Part shown: positions 6,292 through 14,080 of the stretch, piece by piece
Numbering within the stretch: the first letter of the stretch is position 1
How the letters are laid out: every line of letters starts with the position of its first letter
Source: Sphingobacteriaceae bacterium
Lineage (GTDB): Bacteria > Bacteroidota > Bacteroidia > B-17B0 > Aurantibacillaceae
Direction of reading: 5' to 3'
NCBI GenBank assembly: GCA_016705695.1
Contig: JADJLA010000001.1
Location: forward strand, 558,001-622,000
DNA: 64,000 bases
The notes under the pieces: generated by a model
What the model was told of the DNA's origin: nothing
Database searches by the model: none
What the model saw: the letters and a program-made list of their open reading frames with translations, nothing else
Position numbers and translations under genes: made by a program

Positions 6292-7731
6292 CTATTTCTT
6301 TTTTACAGTTTTTTTAAGATTTTCTTTAAAATCTTTTTCAATCTCTTCATTAATCTTATCAGCTTCCTTTTGCCCAGTAAAATGCTTTACTCCCTTGCCA
6401 ATTTCTACCTCTTCGCCACTATGATTTTCTGCCTGCGGTTCTCCTAATGCCTTTGCTACCTTGTTAACTTCTTTAATAGTTACTTCTTCTTCTGGCCCTT
6501 CATATTTGTCATTAGGATCAATAGGCATTTTTTTGCGCTCATCATACGTTCGGCCATCATAAGATTTTTTGCCAAAAATTTTATGATACTTATGTGCTAA
6601 TTCATGATATAGGCCCATAGCGGGTGAGTAGGAGACACCTCTTGTTAGTTTTGTATTGTTTTCATCATATGTGGTTAAAAATGTCTCAGCGTCAGGATTC
6701 CAATTCAGGTCATGATATGTTTTACCGGTTTTTTGATCATGGTGCGATCCTGTTGACGAGCTGTTATTGAACTCTCCTACATGAATTCTAACAATGTTTT
6801 TCTTATCGGCCTTAAGTTCTCCGATTCTATTCACTTGAGCTTTTACTTCTCCGGAGTTCAAATATTTTAATGCTGCATAAGCTTGTCTTACTTCCTTTGG
6901 CTTAAAAAAGTTAAAGGCGCCAATTCTGTATTCTTTATCGCCTACTACCACTACAATTCTCTTACCATCTGGATCTACCGCAATTATTGGGCTATTTCCA
7001 ACAAAGCAATACGGTGAAAACGATACGTAATTAGTTGCGAATGGATCTACACTTAACCATTTTCCTAAACGCGGGTCGTAAATCCTCGCGCCATAATCGT
7101 AGCTATTCCCACCACCTTTTACTTCATCATCCTTCTCTTGTCCATTGAAGCTGTATCTATACTTATCACTATTAAACACCCTTCCTTCCATCGCTTCACC
7201 AAATGCATAATAATCCGTTGCAGTAAGTATCTGTGGTATGTAATGTTTTATATTACCTACATTACTTGCATCCTCGATTGGTATCTTTCTGTCGCTTACC
7301 ACACTTATCACGTTTCCTAAATGATTACTCATTTCAAAGGTCTTACTACCAACAATACGCTCGTATACCTGATTGCTATATGAGGCAAGCAGCTCAAGCG
7401 TATGTTGATCAATGGCACATCGGCTGCTTCCATAAACATCACGCTCTAATAATTTATAACTCATCGCAAAGATAGGCGTAGATGAAGGGCAGTTAGTGCA
7501 TATGTCTTTATGTTCGTATGTTCCCATCACATTCCCTTGCGCGTCGCGTACATAATATGTGCTACTCATCCAAGCTGAACCTGCATACACATGCTTAGCG
7601 ATCCTGTTTCCCATTGCATCATAATCAAACTTAAGACTTTTCTTTAAAGGATCGGAATTATTAACTTCTTTTATCTTGCCATAAACACTCCATTTAATAC
7701 TGCTGATCTTTTCAAATCCGTCATAGATCAA
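6292..7731 (-). CDS. Orphan RHS core C-terminus with M91 (NleD-like) zinc peptidase tip
   Basis: A 479-residue protein. Residues 1-255 are RHS/YD-repeat and RHS-associated core (FDYDAMGNRIAKHV, SNHLGNVISVVSD, YRYSFNGQEKDDEV, YDYGARIYDPRLGKWLSVDP). The tip after residue 256 contains GLYHELAHKYH (HExxH at 376-380), then EEEVTIKEVNKV and EPQAENHSG, which matches the M91 pattern of HExxH followed by an acidic helix and an EN segment. The frame continues upstream of the first ATG to an in-frame TAG near 7823 (YRYDDIGNLIYDG), so the RHS body has been lost. M91 effectors such as NleD cleave host proteins; the target here is unknown. Confidence 0.78.
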   Translation of the reverse strand: MIYDGFEKISSIKWSVYGKIKEVNNSDPLKKSLKFDYDAMGNRIAKHVYAGSAWMSSTYYVRDAQGNVMGTYEHKDICTNCPSSTPIFAMSYKLLERDVYGSSRCAIDQHTLELLASYSNQVYERIVGSKTFEMSNHLGNVISVVSDRKIPIEDASNVGNIKHYIPQILTATDYYAFGEAMEGRVFNSDKYRYSFNGQEKDDEVKGGGNSYDYGARIYDPRLGKWLSVDPFATNYVSFSPYCFVGNSPIIAVDPDGKRIVVVVGDKEYRIGAFNFFKPKEVRQAYAALKYLNSGEVKAQVNRIGELKADKKNIVRIHVGEFNNSSSTGSHHDQKTGKTYHDLNWNPDAETFLTTYDENNTKLTRGVSYSPAMGLYHELAHKYHKIFGKKSYDGRTYDERKKMPIDPNDKYEGPEEEVTIKEVNKVAKALGEPQAENHSGEEVEIGKGVKHFTGQKEADKINEEIEKDFKENLKKTVKKK

Positions 7732-7858
7732 ATTACCAATATCATCATAGCGATAATTATTATAATCACTTCCTGCAGCAGCAGGACTAGTGACGAGGTC
7801 CCGCCCAGATTCGAACTTTTTCTATTTTCCATCTATGTACTTATATATCACCATTCTC

Positions 7859-7905
7859 TCCGCTTTTTCTGAATGCTAATCTACGATACATCGTAGGTTT
7901 TTGCA
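7859..7905. repeat. Cassette-boundary repeat, copy B, with 16-nt hairpin
   Basis: TCCGCTTTTTCTGAATGC then TAAT, followed by the perfect hairpin CTACGATACATCGTAG (7881-7896; 7-bp arms, 2-nt centre) and GTTTTTGCAA. It lies between the 5' break of the M91-type RHS cassette and the transposase stop. Copies at 3573-3626 and 58860-58906 share the order and most bases. Confidence 0.75.
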
Positions 7906-7915
7906 AATGGGGGGC

Positions 7916-9238
7916 TTATTTGTTAATAAGCCTGGTTTTGTAAACTTTAGGTTTAATTGTCCTGCAACCTGTACATTGTATGCATTTAGAGCATTTATTA
8001 TTTTTTACCCTTTTTGAAATAGCGCTTTTTATCCTCTTGCGAACATCAAAATCAAGGGGCATATTAAAATATACTTCAAAAGGCGTTCGCGGCCTATGTT
8101 TATAATGAGGCCTTACTTTATTATAATCTTCAACCACCCATTTTAAATACGTATGCAAAGCTCTTATGCTTTCAAACTTTCGGTTCTTTAAATAACGGCC
8201 TTTAATGGTTCGGTGAACGGCCTCAACGGGCGAGTTAGAAAAACGAATGTCTTTAAGTGCCCTGATCTTAGTTATTTTATGCTTGCTTAATTTACTTATA
8301 AAGGCATCTATGTATTGGTTATGGTTTTCTTTTCCGCCATCGGTTACTAAAAAACTATGTTTTTGATCGGGATGTGTTGCAATTACTTTTAAAGCATTAC
8401 TTAATGATCTTCGTACAATTTCAAAATTATTGGATTGCGAAACATGAAATCCCAATATCATTTTAGAATAATTATCCATCACAAAACTAATGGCCACTTG
8501 TTTGCCATCTATTAAAGGATAAAATGTTGTATCTACATGTAAATATTCGTTTGGTGCAGTTGAAATGATGCCAATAGTTTTGTGTTGTTTTTTGGTTAGT
8601 TTTTTCTTTATGCCCCACATACGCGCGTATTTGTACCAACTATATAAACTTGCCACGAGTTGTTTTTTTCGTAAGGCATTGGCTTGTATAGAACAAATTG
8701 GCCAATGGTTGGTTTCATGATCAAGAAGCAAGCTTTTTATTTTTTCAATTTCTTTAAGTTCTAATTGTTGTGGATGTCTCTTGGTGCATAATTGTGTATA
8801 CGAATCAAAACATTCAAAGCGTGCTTCTAATACCCATTGGTAATACAAAGGTTTTGAAAGCCCAATTAATTTTAAAGTGCGATCGATGCCAAACTGATCT
8901 TTTAAATAGCTGATGGCCGTAAGTATTTTAAATTGCGCTTCTTTGTTATTGTTAGAGGATTTAACCAGAGGCAAAATAATATGCGAAAGCGTTATCCATG
9001 AGCGCGCAATGCTGTGCAACAGTTTTTTTTGTTGCAGTACTTTTAATTTTACTTCGGCACCCGTAAAGGCTTCGGTAAAAAAATACCTAAACTCGTGTCC
9101 CAAATAACTTGTGCTATCGGTTTTTCGCCAACTGCAAATGGTGGAGTAAGGAATTTGTTTTCTAAAAGAGTGGGGAAGAAGGTCTTCTTTGCCCATGAGG
9201 TATAAAAATACCACCGATGAATCGTATTTGTTTTTCAT
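7916..9238 (-). mobile_element. DDE transposase with rve integrase core
   Basis: About 440 residues from the ATG at 9238 (a longer form would start at TTG 9250). The centre is a retroviral-type integrase core: LHVDTTFYPL (first Asp), FLVTDGGKENH (second Asp) and NSPVEAVHRTIKGRYL (Glu), then YNKVRPHYKHRPRTPFEVY, typical of IS3/IS481-like enzymes. The N-terminal third is helical and probably DNA-binding. The C-terminus has a CSKCIQCTGC cluster that may bind zinc. The frame is intact. It is flanked by two 16-nt perfect hairpins of the same design (7881-7896 and 9279-9294), but I see no classical terminal inverted repeats or target duplication. Its placement next to RHS tips resembles RHS-associated transposases. 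Confidence 0.85.
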
Positions 9239-9278
9239 TTTTGGCAGCAAAGGTCAAGAGGATTTTTTAAAGATACAC

Positions 9279-9294
9279 CTATGCGAACGCATAG
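9279..9294. repeat. 16-nt hairpin on the far side of the transposase
   Basis: CTATGCGAACGCATAG: 7-bp arms, 2-nt centre, beginning CTA and ending TAG, exactly the architecture of CTACGATACATCGTAG at 7881-7896 on the other side of the transposase gene. It may be a subterminal element end. Confidence 0.55.
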
Positions 9295-9301
9295 TTTTTT
9301 T

Positions 9302-9917
9302 GGAGGTGTTCTTTTAAAAAAGAACCAAAACAAATTCTTCGTTACCTTTTTCTTGATAAAAACACTTCGACAAGCTCAGTATAAAATCCACCAAAAAATC
9401 AAGGCGCTTCGTCCCGATAGCTATCGGGACTCCGCACGGGCTACGCTCATAGCGCGAAGCGCCTGGCTCGCGCACGCGTCTCCGGATGAAGATTTGTATT
9501 CAAAGGAAGATTGTGCTTCGAAAAGAGTTTGGAATTTGTTGTTTAACTGGAATGATTATGTTGGACGGGACTCCCGATAGCTATCGGGATTGTCCCGCGG
9601 GGAAATAATTCAGTGATTTCCCTCCCCCGTCATTTGCTCCGCAAATGCCACCCTACTTCGACAAGCTCAGTACGGGCTCTCAAGAGGGGGATGGGGTCAC
9701 GCGAGATTCCGAACATCGTGCTTAGGCAGTAACGCTCTTTGCGCACGCCGAAGGCGCTTTGCCTTCTTAATTAAACACAGTTGAGTTTATTTTTAAAAAC
9801 TTTGTGAGCTTTGCGTCTTTGCGGTTAAAAATTGGGCGGTTAGTTATCTTGATTTTGAATTCCTCCTCCGTCACGGCTTGCGCCGCGCCACCTCCTCAAA
9901 GAGGAGGATGGCCCCCC
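9302..9917. repeat. Composite intergenic repeat, left copy
   Basis: Non-coding, with blocks shared with 59970-60438: the GTTCTTTTAAAAAAGAAC hairpin, a GCGCGAAGCGCCTGGCTCGC block, the segment AAGATTTGTATTCAAAGGAA, the block GTCATTTGCTCCGCAAATGCC, AGGCAGTAACGCTCTTTGCG, and CTTTGCG-type runs. Compared with the right copy it has extra insertions: a CTTCGACAAGCTCAGTA element (near 9366; second example near 9657) and the palindrome GTCCCGATAGCTATCGGGAC at 9411-9430 (another at 9572-9589). This fills most of the gap between 9239 and 10370. Confidence 0.8.
9411..9430. repeat. Palindromic micro-repeat GTCCCGATAGCTATCGGGAC
   Basis: A perfect 20-bp palindrome. The 18-bp core TCCCGATAGCTATCGGGA recurs at 9572-9589 and 15708-15725, and with one change at 45739-45756. 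In the homologous repeat at 60050-60065 the palindrome is absent, so it looks like a small insertion. Confidence 0.85.
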
Positions 9918-9930
9918 AAAACCCAAAAAC

Positions 9931-9960
9931 AAAAAAGGCAGCCTCAGCTGCCTTTATCTT
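9931..9960. terminator. Rho-independent terminator after the 46-aa gene
   Basis: GGCAGC (9937-9942), CTCA loop, GCTGCC (9947-9952). Six A residues precede it (a T-run for minus-strand transcripts) and TTTATCTTT follows. Its place 38 bp below the small minus-strand gene at 9998-10138 supports that gene being transcribed. Confidence 0.75.
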
Positions 9961-9997
9961 TATATCATATACCCAAACCTATATGGGGCTATATGAA

Positions 9998-10138
9998 TTA
10001 AGCTTTTTTATACCAAATGAAGAACCGGTTTAAAATAGGACGTTGTTTTTGGGCGTCGAAATAAAATTTTTTCGACCCGATCTTCAAACGCATTTTAAAT
10101 AGTGTTCTCAATTTTTTTAATATATTTACAAGTACCAT
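9998..10138 (-). CDS. Small basic protein of unknown function (46 aa)
   Basis: ATG at 10136-10138 to TAA at 9998-10000 encodes 46 residues beginning MVLVNILKKLRTLFKMRLKI and ending WYKKA, strongly basic and possibly amphipathic. A purine-rich GGAAAGGAAAC stretch lies 5-15 bp before the ATG, and a good terminator follows at 9937-9952. These features and the gene-free context argue for a real small gene, though coding cannot be proven from one sequence. The 230 bp upstream to the next gene hold no other frame. No family recognised; a membrane- or nucleic-acid-associated peptide is possible. Confidence 0.45.
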   Translation of the reverse strand: MVLVNILKKLRTLFKMRLKIGSKKFYFDAQKQRPILNRFFIWYKKA

Positions 10139-10370
10139 GTTTTGTTTCCTTTCCGGCCCCGATCATCTTGTGATCCTGCTCTGTTGTAAAATTAAATAAT
10201 AAAAGAATCGCTTATATTAAATTACCTAAACCAAAAGGTTAATTAAATAATTCAAAAGCACGCTTTACATTGTGTACGCTAAAACAAACGCCAGGGTTAC
10301 AGTTTTAGGCCTTAATTTGCCCCACTGGCGCGGTTAAGCGAGGTTTTGATTATTTTAGTACATTTAACTT

Positions 10371-11078
10371 ATGTTTTCTAAATGGATATTAAAGGTATTT
10401 TGTGTTTACGTTCTGTTTATCCCAACTTGTATGCAGGCTCAAGATAAGATCAAGATCAAAAAGGAGGAGCCCGGTGAAGTAAGAGATACGGTTCCTCAAA
10501 AACGAACTTTTCCGAGCCGTTTGAATTTTGATGTATTATATGGCCAAAGAGGGTATAAGAGTCCTTTTGATAAGGGTTTAAACAGACTTGATAAATTTGA
10601 CGTGAACACGCCTCCACGACTTGTTGGTTTTGGTTTTTCCGATTATGCCTTTCATTATGGCCCCAGAGGTTATGTTCTTTTTCAGATGTATTTTATGGGC
10701 AGTATAAAAAGAGCGCTTACACCAAATGATAGTTTAGATTCAAAAATAACGGGCTTTTCGTACAACTTTGGTTTGGGGAGGAAATTGATACGCAGAAGCG
10801 GTAGATTTAATGTGCGTATTTACCTGGGATTTAATACAGGCAGTACAAAAATTGAATCAGCCGGAGGCACTTATAAAAACGCATTCTTCTCGCCAAAACT
10901 AAGCATTCAGCCAAAATTTTGGCTTACTAAAAGAATAGCGTTTGCAACAATTTTTGAATATGAGCACGATGTTTCTAAAACGCAATGGAAAATAAGGAAT
11001 GGCAATATTAATTTCAGTAATTTTAACCAAAGCGGCGCATTTGTTTTGCTGAGCTTAGGTTATTCGCTTGTTCCCTGA
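10371..11078 (+). CDS. Predicted outer-membrane beta-barrel protein
   Basis: A 235-residue exported protein with a signal peptide (ILKVFCVYVLFIPTCMQAQ). The mature part alternates polar and aromatic residues in strand-length blocks (FNVRIYLGFNTGSTKI, LTKRIAFATIFEYEHD) and ends with FVLLSLGYSLVP, a terminal strand typical of small Bacteroidota beta-barrels. It stands alone, with about 230 bp upstream and the higBA operon 106 bp downstream. I do not recognise a named family; an outer-membrane porin-like or structural role is inferred from the pattern only. Confidence 0.65.
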   Translation: MFSKWILKVFCVYVLFIPTCMQAQDKIKIKKEEPGEVRDTVPQKRTFPSRLNFDVLYGQRGYKSPFDKGLNRLDKFDVNTPPRLVGFGFSDYAFHYGPRGYVLFQMYFMGSIKRALTPNDSLDSKITGFSYNFGLGRKLIRRSGRFNVRIYLGFNTGSTKIESAGGTYKNAFFSPKLSIQPKFWLTKRIAFATIFEYEHDVSKTQWKIRNGNINFSNFNQSGAFVLLSLGYSLVP

Positions 11079-11124
11079 TAATGAATGTGAATACCATCTC
11101 TAAACGATATAAATTAACATTAAA

Positions 11125-11162
11125 TTAACCAAAAAGGTAAAATAATTACCAAAATGGTAATT
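11125..11162 (+). promoter_or_regulatory. Tandem palindromic operators of higBA
   Basis: TTAACC-N5-GGTAA (11125-11140) and AATTACC-N5-GGTAATT (11144-11162) have the same half-site and 5-bp spacer, with centres about 20 bp apart. They lie immediately upstream of the -7 box TATCTTTG (11170-11177), 8 bp before the higB ATG at 11185. Likely bound by the HTH antitoxin (HigA) for autoregulation, alone or with toxin. Confidence 0.7.
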
Positions 11163-11169
11163 ATTTATA

Positions 11170-11177
11170 TATCTTTG
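11170..11177 (+). promoter_or_regulatory. -7 box of the higBA-pld promoter
   Basis: TATCTTTG fits the Bacteroidota TAnnTTTG element. The 7 bp to the higB start imply a very short or absent leader. Confidence 0.6.
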
Positions 11178-11184
11178 TAGAGGA

Positions 11185-11529
11185 ATGAACGTATACAATA
11201 AGAGTTCTATAATCGAATTTTATAAGAAACACGCTGATTCTAAAATACCGCTCGAGATCTGGTTTGAGGAAGTTACTTCTAAAAAATGGAAAACTCCTAA
11301 TCAGATAAAGCAGGATTATGGCGGAAGTGTTAGTGTTTTAAAGAACAGTAGAGTTGTTTTTGATATAAAGGGAAATGATTATCGCTTAGTGGCCGCAATA
11401 AATTATGAGAATGGGTGGTTGTTCATTAAATTCATTGGAACGCACGTGGCGTATGATGATATTGACGCTAATTCAATAGATGTTTTTAAACCGAAGAAGA
11501 GAAAGACAATAAATAAGAAGAAAAAATGA
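11185..11529 (+). CDS. higB: HigB-family type II toxin (mRNA interferase)
   Basis: A 114-residue protein with the HigB-type signature: helical N-terminus (IIEFYKKHADSKIPLEIWFEEV), central KNSRVVFDIKGNDYRLVAAINY, and the characteristic end WLFIKFIGTHVAYDDID. HigB toxins cleave translated mRNA at the ribosome. The gene order toxin-then-antitoxin is the HigBA order. The stop overlaps the antitoxin start by 4 bp (ATGA). Basic C-terminal tail (PKKRKTINKKKK). Operators and promoter lie just upstream. Confidence 0.93.
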   Translation: MNVYNKSSIIEFYKKHADSKIPLEIWFEEVTSKKWKTPNQIKQDYGGSVSVLKNSRVVFDIKGNDYRLVAAINYENGWLFIKFIGTHVAYDDIDANSIDVFKPKKRKTINKKKK

Positions 11530-11882
11530 CAATAGAAGTAATAAAAACGAAACAGCAGCATCAAAAAGCGTTACAGCGTTTTGAAGAGATATTTTTAGCT
11601 AAGGCAAACACCAAGGAAGGTAAAGAAGCTCAATTGCTAGCTCTTGTGATAAAAGATTATGAGGATAAACACTATATAATTGAAACGCCTGATCCGGTTG
11701 AGGCAATTAAGTACCGTATGGAGCAAATGCATTTGTCAAAAAAAGAATTGGGAGAGATACTCGGGTATACAAGTCGAGTAAGTGAAATATTAAATAGAAA
11801 AAGAAAGCTTACGCTCGAAATGGTTCGTAATCTACACGAAAAATTAAATATTCCTTTGGCATCTCTTATCCAGGCTTATTAA
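11526..11882 (+). CDS. higA: HigA-family antitoxin with XRE HTH
   Basis: A 118-residue protein. The N-terminal half is helical and charged; a helix-turn-helix of the Cro/C1 type occupies about residues 70-115 (MEQMHLSKKELGEILGYTSRVSEILNRKRKLTLEMVRNLHEKLNIP). It overlaps higB by 4 bp, and its TAA is followed directly by the ATG of the phospholipase D lipoprotein gene. It should neutralise HigB and repress the operon through the palindromes at 11125-11162. Confidence 0.92.
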   Translation: MTIEVIKTKQQHQKALQRFEEIFLAKANTKEGKEAQLLALVIKDYEDKHYIIETPDPVEAIKYRMEQMHLSKKELGEILGYTSRVSEILNRKRKLTLEMVRNLHEKLNIPLASLIQAY

Positions 11883-13412
11883 ATGAAGCGTAACCTAGTA
11901 AAGCTATCAATTCTAAGTATACTTCTTTCTTCCTGCTCCGAAGAAAAGATCGATACGATCCCCGAACAAAAATTCGATTTTTGTAAGAGCATTCATCGCG
12001 ATGGGTCAACCTCGCTTTCAAAAGAACTGGAGTCTTTAAAAGATTCAATGACTGCTAAAACCGGCGTGTACGTTTTAGAGGATGGTGGCAGTGCCATGAT
12101 TGCCCGCGCTTGGTTGAGCGAATACGCCGAAAAAACAATTGATATACAGTATTTTATTTTCTCTACAGATAATGTGGGATTAATTGCCTGCGATTATTTA
12201 GTGCGCGCCGCCGATAGAGGTGTAAAAGTGCGCATTTTAGTAGATGATATTATGGTGGAAGCAGGCATTCATGATATTTTAACCATGGATTCGCATGAGA
12301 ATATTGATATTAGAATTTATAATCCCGGAGCTAACCTTGGAAAAAGTATTTTGCAAAAACTTACTAAACTAAAAGATGATTTTAAAGGTTTTAATCAGCG
12401 CATGCATAATAAAACATTTACGGTGGATGGTAAAGTGGTAATTACCGGCGGAAGAAATATTGCCGATGAATATTTTGATTACGATCATGATTATAATTTT
12501 AGAGATAGAGATATTATGTTGCTTGGAAAAGGTGTTCAAAATGTTTCAACATCCTTTGAGCAATTTTGGAATGATACGTTAAGCGTACCCGTAAATACCT
12601 TAGTAAAAGAAGAGGATATTAATCTTACCAATCCTTCGCGTTATGATCGTTTGCATCAATATGCTTGCAATCCCGAAAATTTCTGGCCACAGGTTCGCGA
12701 ACGGATTCAAAATTTACCTCAAGCATTTAAAAATATTCAAGCATCGGGTGATCTTGTGTGGATGGATAATGTAAGTTTTGTATCAGATGCTCCCGGAAAG
12801 AACAGAGAGAATTTAGGAACGGGCGGAATAACCACCGATACACTCATGAAATTATTAATGAGCGCTAAAACAAGTATTGATATTCAATCACCGTATTTAA
12901 TTACAACAAAAGTAGGACAAAGTTTAATGCGTAATGCGGTAAAGCGTGGTGTGAAAGTTCGTATTCTTACAAATAGTCTTTGTTCAACAGATAATATGGA
13001 GGCTTTTGGTGCTTATCAAGAATGTAGAACTGAACTTTTAAAAACCGGCATTCGCATTTTTGAATTTAAACCTGATGCTGTTTGCCGTTTTAAAATGATG
13101 ACGGGCGCTTTGCAAAAGGAATTAAAATTCAAACCCATTTTTGGATTGCATGCCAAATCAATGGTAATTGATGGAGAAACTACAGTTGTAGGAACTTTTA
13201 ATTTGGATCCCAGAAGCGCGTATTATAATACCGAGTGTGTTACCATTGTTCGCAATAAAAAAATTGCAACAAGTGTTTTAAATGAAATGGAAGAGGAATT
13301 AAAACCCGAGAACGCTTGGGAAACTACGCTTAAATTCAACCCCGATTCTTTTGCAGGAGATAAGCAGAAGAAAACATGGAAGGGGAAGATATTGCCGAAG
13401 GCGATCTTGTAA
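11883..13412 (+). CDS. Phospholipase D / cardiolipin synthase-like lipoprotein
   Basis: A 509-residue protein with a lipoprotein signal (ILSILLSSC, Cys18). Two HKD motifs define the family: HNKTFTVDGKVVITGGRN in the first half and HAKSMVIDGETTVVGTFNLD in the second. This bilobal arrangement is that of cardiolipin synthase and related phosphatidyltransferases or nucleases; the substrate is undecided, and export with a lipid anchor favours a phospholipid. The ATG follows the higA TAA without a gap, so it is translationally coupled to the toxin-antitoxin pair, which is an unusual partner. Confidence 0.88.
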   Translation: MKRNLVKLSILSILLSSCSEEKIDTIPEQKFDFCKSIHRDGSTSLSKELESLKDSMTAKTGVYVLEDGGSAMIARAWLSEYAEKTIDIQYFIFSTDNVGLIACDYLVRAADRGVKVRILVDDIMVEAGIHDILTMDSHENIDIRIYNPGANLGKSILQKLTKLKDDFKGFNQRMHNKTFTVDGKVVITGGRNIADEYFDYDHDYNFRDRDIMLLGKGVQNVSTSFEQFWNDTLSVPVNTLVKEEDINLTNPSRYDRLHQYACNPENFWPQVRERIQNLPQAFKNIQASGDLVWMDNVSFVSDAPGKNRENLGTGGITTDTLMKLLMSAKTSIDIQSPYLITTKVGQSLMRNAVKRGVKVRILTNSLCSTDNMEAFGAYQECRTELLKTGIRIFEFKPDAVCRFKMMTGALQKELKFKPIFGLHAKSMVIDGETTVVGTFNLDPRSAYYNTECVTIVRNKKIATSVLNEMEEELKPENAWETTLKFNPDSFAGDKQKKTWKGKILPKAIL

Positions 13413-13451
13413 GGTTTTAGAGGCAGTCCTTTGAGAAGCTTAAGATGACAA

Positions 13452-13511
13452 AACCGCAATGGTCGCAATGTGGTATCTAGTCATAGCGACCATTGCGAAA
13501 CCATTGCGGTT
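13452..13511. terminator. Nested inverted repeats between convergent genes
   Basis: AACCGCAATGG (13452-13462) pairs with CCATTGCGGTT (13501-13511). An alternative inner pairing joins CGCAATGGTCGC (from 13455) to GCGACCATTGCG (ending 13497). It lies between the pld stop and the oppositely oriented YiaAB gene; it could act as a bidirectional terminator, but T-runs are weak. Confidence 0.5.
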
Positions 13512-13517
13512 AAATAT

Positions 13518-13964
13518 TTATGGCTGATCATTGTTCAACGATTCGTTATGAGCAGCGTGTTTTGCATTTTCGCGATCAATAATAGCAGCATCGCGAATGT
13601 TCTTTTGCACGGCAACTGCAGCAAATAATGCTAAAGTAAAACTCATGCCGTAAAAACCTTTTTCACTACGATCGAGTTCGGCATTCCACAAACCTATTAC
13701 CAGTAAAAGCAAAGAGAGGATGGTTGAGAACCAGCTGACCCCGTAATAAATATTAGTTACAGGTATTCCTTCCATTTGATCTCGCACGGCTTTTTGAACC
13801 GATACGGCCGAGAAGAGCCCGTACATTAAAACAGTAAAGTAATATCCCTTTTCGTTAAGGAACATGTTGTGAGTATTCCAAAGTCCGGTACAAAAGGAGA
13901 CAACTCCCGCAATTAAAGCTACCCATGAGGCGCCAATAAATGCATTTGATGGTTTTTGATTCAT
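13518..13964 (-). CDS. YiaA/YiaB-family inner-membrane protein
   Basis: A 148-residue membrane protein made of two similar halves, each with two hydrophobic helices and a conserved end: FIGASWVALIAGVVSFCTGLWN with VSVQKAVRDQ, and YYGVSWFSTILSLLLLVIGLWN with VAVQKNIRD. This duplicated two-helix unit is the YiaAB domain. Function of the family is unknown. Monocistronic, minus strand, convergent with the pld gene. Confidence 0.85.
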   Translation of the reverse strand: MNQKPSNAFIGASWVALIAGVVSFCTGLWNTHNMFLNEKGYYFTVLMYGLFSAVSVQKAVRDQMEGIPVTNIYYGVSWFSTILSLLLLVIGLWNAELDRSEKGFYGMSFTLALFAAVAVQKNIRDAAIIDRENAKHAAHNESLNNDQP

Positions 13965-14080
13965 AGTTTAGTTTTTTATCTGCCGTAGTTTTAACGGAGG
14001 CATGATTATGAAACAAAAGTACCGGTGTTGGACGAGGTGATTTTTGACAAATGTCAAAAAGCGAAGTTCTTAACTAATTT

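Noticed and set aside
7810..7830. T-loop-like TTCGAATC on the minus strand at the RHS break
   Set aside because: Flanking bases do not pair as a T-stem, so it is not a tRNA fragment.
9281..9580. Open frame across the left intergenic repeat
   Set aside because: It translates repeated hairpin blocks; the homologous right copy at 59970-60438 does not keep the frame, so it is not a gene.
9302..9700. CRISPR array
   Set aside because: The repeats are palindromic, few and irregularly spaced, with no equal-length spacers or cas genes.
11185..11882. Toxin-antitoxin pair as part of the RHS island
   Set aside because: It has its own promoter and operators, lies beyond the intergenic repeat and a beta-barrel gene, and shares no boundary repeat with the cassettes.
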